Shown here: positions 61,324-64,000 of the stretch, piece after piece
How the letters are laid out: each line of letters starts with the position of its first letter
How positions within the stretch are numbered: the first letter of the stretch is position 1
NCBI GenBank assembly: GCA_947095535.1
Contig: OX352772.1
Coordinates: forward strand, 313,544,018-313,608,017
Source: Poecilobothrus nobilitatus
Lineage: Eukaryota; Arthropoda; Insecta; Diptera; Dolichopodidae
DNA: 64,000 nucleotides
Reading direction: 5' to 3'
Notes under the pieces: model-generated
Told to the model about the DNA's origin: nothing
The model's database searches: none
What the model saw: only the letters and a program-made list of their open reading frames with translations
Position numbers and translations under genes: made by a program

Positions 61324-64000
61324 TTTTTTTATATTTGTAAGTAAGTTTTTTTGTTGTTTTTCAATTTACTTATTACGAGTTATTATTAACATATAATTTT
61401 CCTTCTTCTTAACCATCAATCTTCTCTTTTTTTTTTAGATTCCCTTTTTCTTTTTATTAATATAATTTAAAATTTAAAACTTTTTTTCTATATGTTTTTT
61501 TTCTTATTTCTATACTATTATTACCCTATTAAAAAAATCAGTCTGATCACTCGATAATATTCACCTTTTGAAATTATATCACTACATATAATATACACCG
61601 ATGTTTACAGTTTAAAATCTAATAATTAGTATGAAAGAATAATAAATGATAATAATAATCATAAAAAAAAAACAAAAATTAAGTATTTAAGTCACGAGTT
61701 AAAAACAAAATATAGCAAAAGAGAAAGATATAACAGTAATAAATATAAAATAGAATAAAGAGAAAATAAAACTCACCTTGTACTTATGTTTCGAAATTTC
61801 AACTTAAAAATTCATATTTTGGTGATGGTGAGTATGGAAAATTTATTATAAATTATAAATATAAAATATCTTTTTCATTCTATAGGGTTACCAGATAATT
61901 TTTATTAGGCAATAATATAAAAGATTAGGTAAAGTAATTATAATATATTTTTTTTTTTTTTGGTTCAAAAATCAAATTAGCTGATCCTAAATTAATTTTG
62001 AAAACTGAAAACTTTTGTCCTATACATAGATCCGGAATACTTTTTTAGTTATAGGCATATTTCTCTAATCATAAACTTAATTTTCTATTAAAATCTTGAG
62101 GTAGATAACATTAGCATAAGTAGATAAGCACTAGATAATCTAACGTACCATTTTATTTGTAATAAAAATCTTTCTACATTTTTAAAATATTTTTTTGTAA
62201 TATTAAATACTTCTAATACTATAAGTTATAAAGTTTTCCCTTATAGCTCAATTGTAGTAATATGCTATACAATTTGTATTATTCATTTCTTTTTCCATTT
62301 AAAAATGCAACAAATTTAATGGAACCATCTCTTCTGTTTTATACTTTCAAATTGTTTTAAAACATAGAAATAACCATAATATTATTTAAAAACTTAAGAC
62401 AAAAAACATCAAAAACATCGAGCTTACGAGAAATTACAAAAAAGAAAAGGATTTTCAAACTAGCTGAAAATTTTGTTTAGATCCAATTATTACAAATAAA
62501 AAATTATTGTCAGAGAAACATAAATAGATGACCCTCTATAAAAAATCTACTTTGCATATGTTTAAAATTAAAATAATTTTTCTTTTCAATTTAAATATAC
62601 ATAAGTACAACTAAAGCTTAAATTTTATATTAGATACCAAAGGTAACCCTAATTTTTAACTTAACAAAAAAGAAAAAAATTAACAAACCATTTTTTTTCT
62701 CTTAATTTTAAATCTCATTTTAAAATTATTATTTTTTTACTCTTTTATTTAATTTTTTCTCTTTCTCTCAATTTGATTTTTTAAATTCTGCAAATTTACT
62801 AAAAGTCAATGTCAAATTAATGCATTCTTTTAAAGCACAATTTAAAAACTTAAGTTTAAGCCGCGTTTAAATCATTAGTATTAGTAAATGGTAGATTGCT
62901 ATATGTATAATGGTACTTCTGCAAAATTTTTAATAAAACTGTTGCGTTATTTAGGATCGAGTTTAGTTTACCGGTAACGATTCAAGGTGAAACAATGATA
63001 GTGTGTTAAAAATTTTATATTACATTTTTTTTTCTTAAAGTGATTGGTGATTTTTTTTTTTATATTACATTTTGTATTAAAAATTCATTCAAAATAAATA
63101 TCTGGTAAAATCAAAACAAAAAAAAAGAAAACTAATAATAAAAGTTAAGAAGAAACCGAAGATTTTTTTGTGTTTTTTTTGTTATTATTGTTTTTATATG
63201 ATTTTTTTTTTTATCGTATTAAAAGAAATGGTTTACTTTCTTTTAAACTGGTTTCACTGTTTTAATTTGTTTTATTCTGGAAATAATTTTTAAGTTTATT
63301 TCGTTTTTATTTTTTTCTATTTTTGTATATTTTACTTAATTGTTTTGTTAAAAAGAAATATATGTTTATTTTTTCAATTGATTTGTAGTCTTGTAAATTA
63401 CTCTTATATTACAGATTGACACGTGCTTTTATGTATTTTAATTAAACATTAGTGAGTGTATTAATTTCTGAATATAATATTTCAAGTAAAAATTTCAAAC
63501 AAAACAAATTAAATAAAACAAAATATACATAACGGTTATGTTATGCAAAATAAAAAAAAAAATGTTTTTGATGCTTACAGCATAAAATATGACATTTTTT
63601 GAGTGAAATTTATAAAAAAAAAATAAAAAACAAACAAAAAATAGTTTTTCAAATAAAACTTTGTCAAAAATTATTTTTGAAAAGTTTTGAATTTTTATGA
63701 ATTAAATTTTATAATAAAAATTTGTTTGATTGTTATTATGTTTCAAAAAATATTTCTGAATGGTAAGTTTATATATTTTTTTTAAATTAAAACTGAAATA
63801 TGTATCTTTTTATATAAATAGTTTGTTGTTATGAAATATTATATTTAAAAATATATAAAGGAATGCATTTACATTTTATAGATGAAAAGTTTTAACTATG
63901 TTATAGGTACAGTACCTACTTCCCGCATTATTTTTATCATTTTATTTTATTTGACAAATATGGTTTTTGTTTTTTATCGTTCGCATATATGTATGTAATG
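61324..64000. other. AT-rich non-coding stretch
   Basis: Homopolymer A and T runs throughout. No gene, repeat pair or regulatory site could be supported. Confidence 0.5.

Overview
The window is a very AT-rich, gene-poor stretch of eukaryotic nuclear DNA. It is most likely from an insect and possibly a fly: it holds Tc1/mariner transposases of an arthropod type, tRNA-derived SINEs with poly(A) tails and target-site duplications, non-LTR retrotransposon remnants, and DINE-1-like (Helentron-type) elements that are especially common in Diptera. Spliceosomal GT/AG exons are seen once. There are no bacterial operons, no CRISPR array and no intact rRNA or tRNA gene. Most open frames are chance AT-rich frames or readings of repeats.

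Layout. 1-7.4 kb: AT-rich DNA with one PIF/Harbinger-type MITE (2,580-3,248). 7.4-18 kb: decayed LINE endonuclease and RNase H-like fragments, tRNA-like repeats, a foldback element with perfect 80-bp arms (11,841-12,215) and a three-armed foldback (17,313-17,742). 18.6-21.7 kb: three Helentron-like copies, one nested inside another. 23.4-25.2 kb: the only convincing host-type coding sequence, three exons of an unrecognised Cys-rich protein; the third carries a 29-nt duplication that breaks the frame. 25.8-30.3 kb: a block of Helentron-like copies. 30.3-42.8 kb: mostly AT-rich DNA with a SINE bounded by a 12-bp target-site duplication (39,269-39,454). 42.8-48.3 kb: LINE fragments, a SINE and a stop-ridden mariner pseudogene. 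49-56.3 kb: more Helentron-like copies and another SINE with a target-site duplication. 59.3-61.3 kb: a nearly complete 1.3-kb mariner, with TA target duplication and about 30-bp terminal inverted repeats, inserted in an older Helentron-like copy. 61.3-64 kb: AT-rich DNA.

The main signal is one group of non-autonomous, rolling-circle-like elements, at least ten copies in three subfamilies (here A, B and C). All three share the start AAC(A/G)AGG. A and B also share a subterminal inverted repeat about 35 nt in, a homologous core, an (ACGG)n microsatellite and a 3' terminal hairpin. A and B have homologous cores but different hairpins and subterminal repeats, and subfamily A carries a 477-bp internal unit in one, two or three copies. 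This architecture matches what is known of Helentron-associated elements such as DINE-1. Assignment to that group is inference: no Rep/helicase gene is present here.
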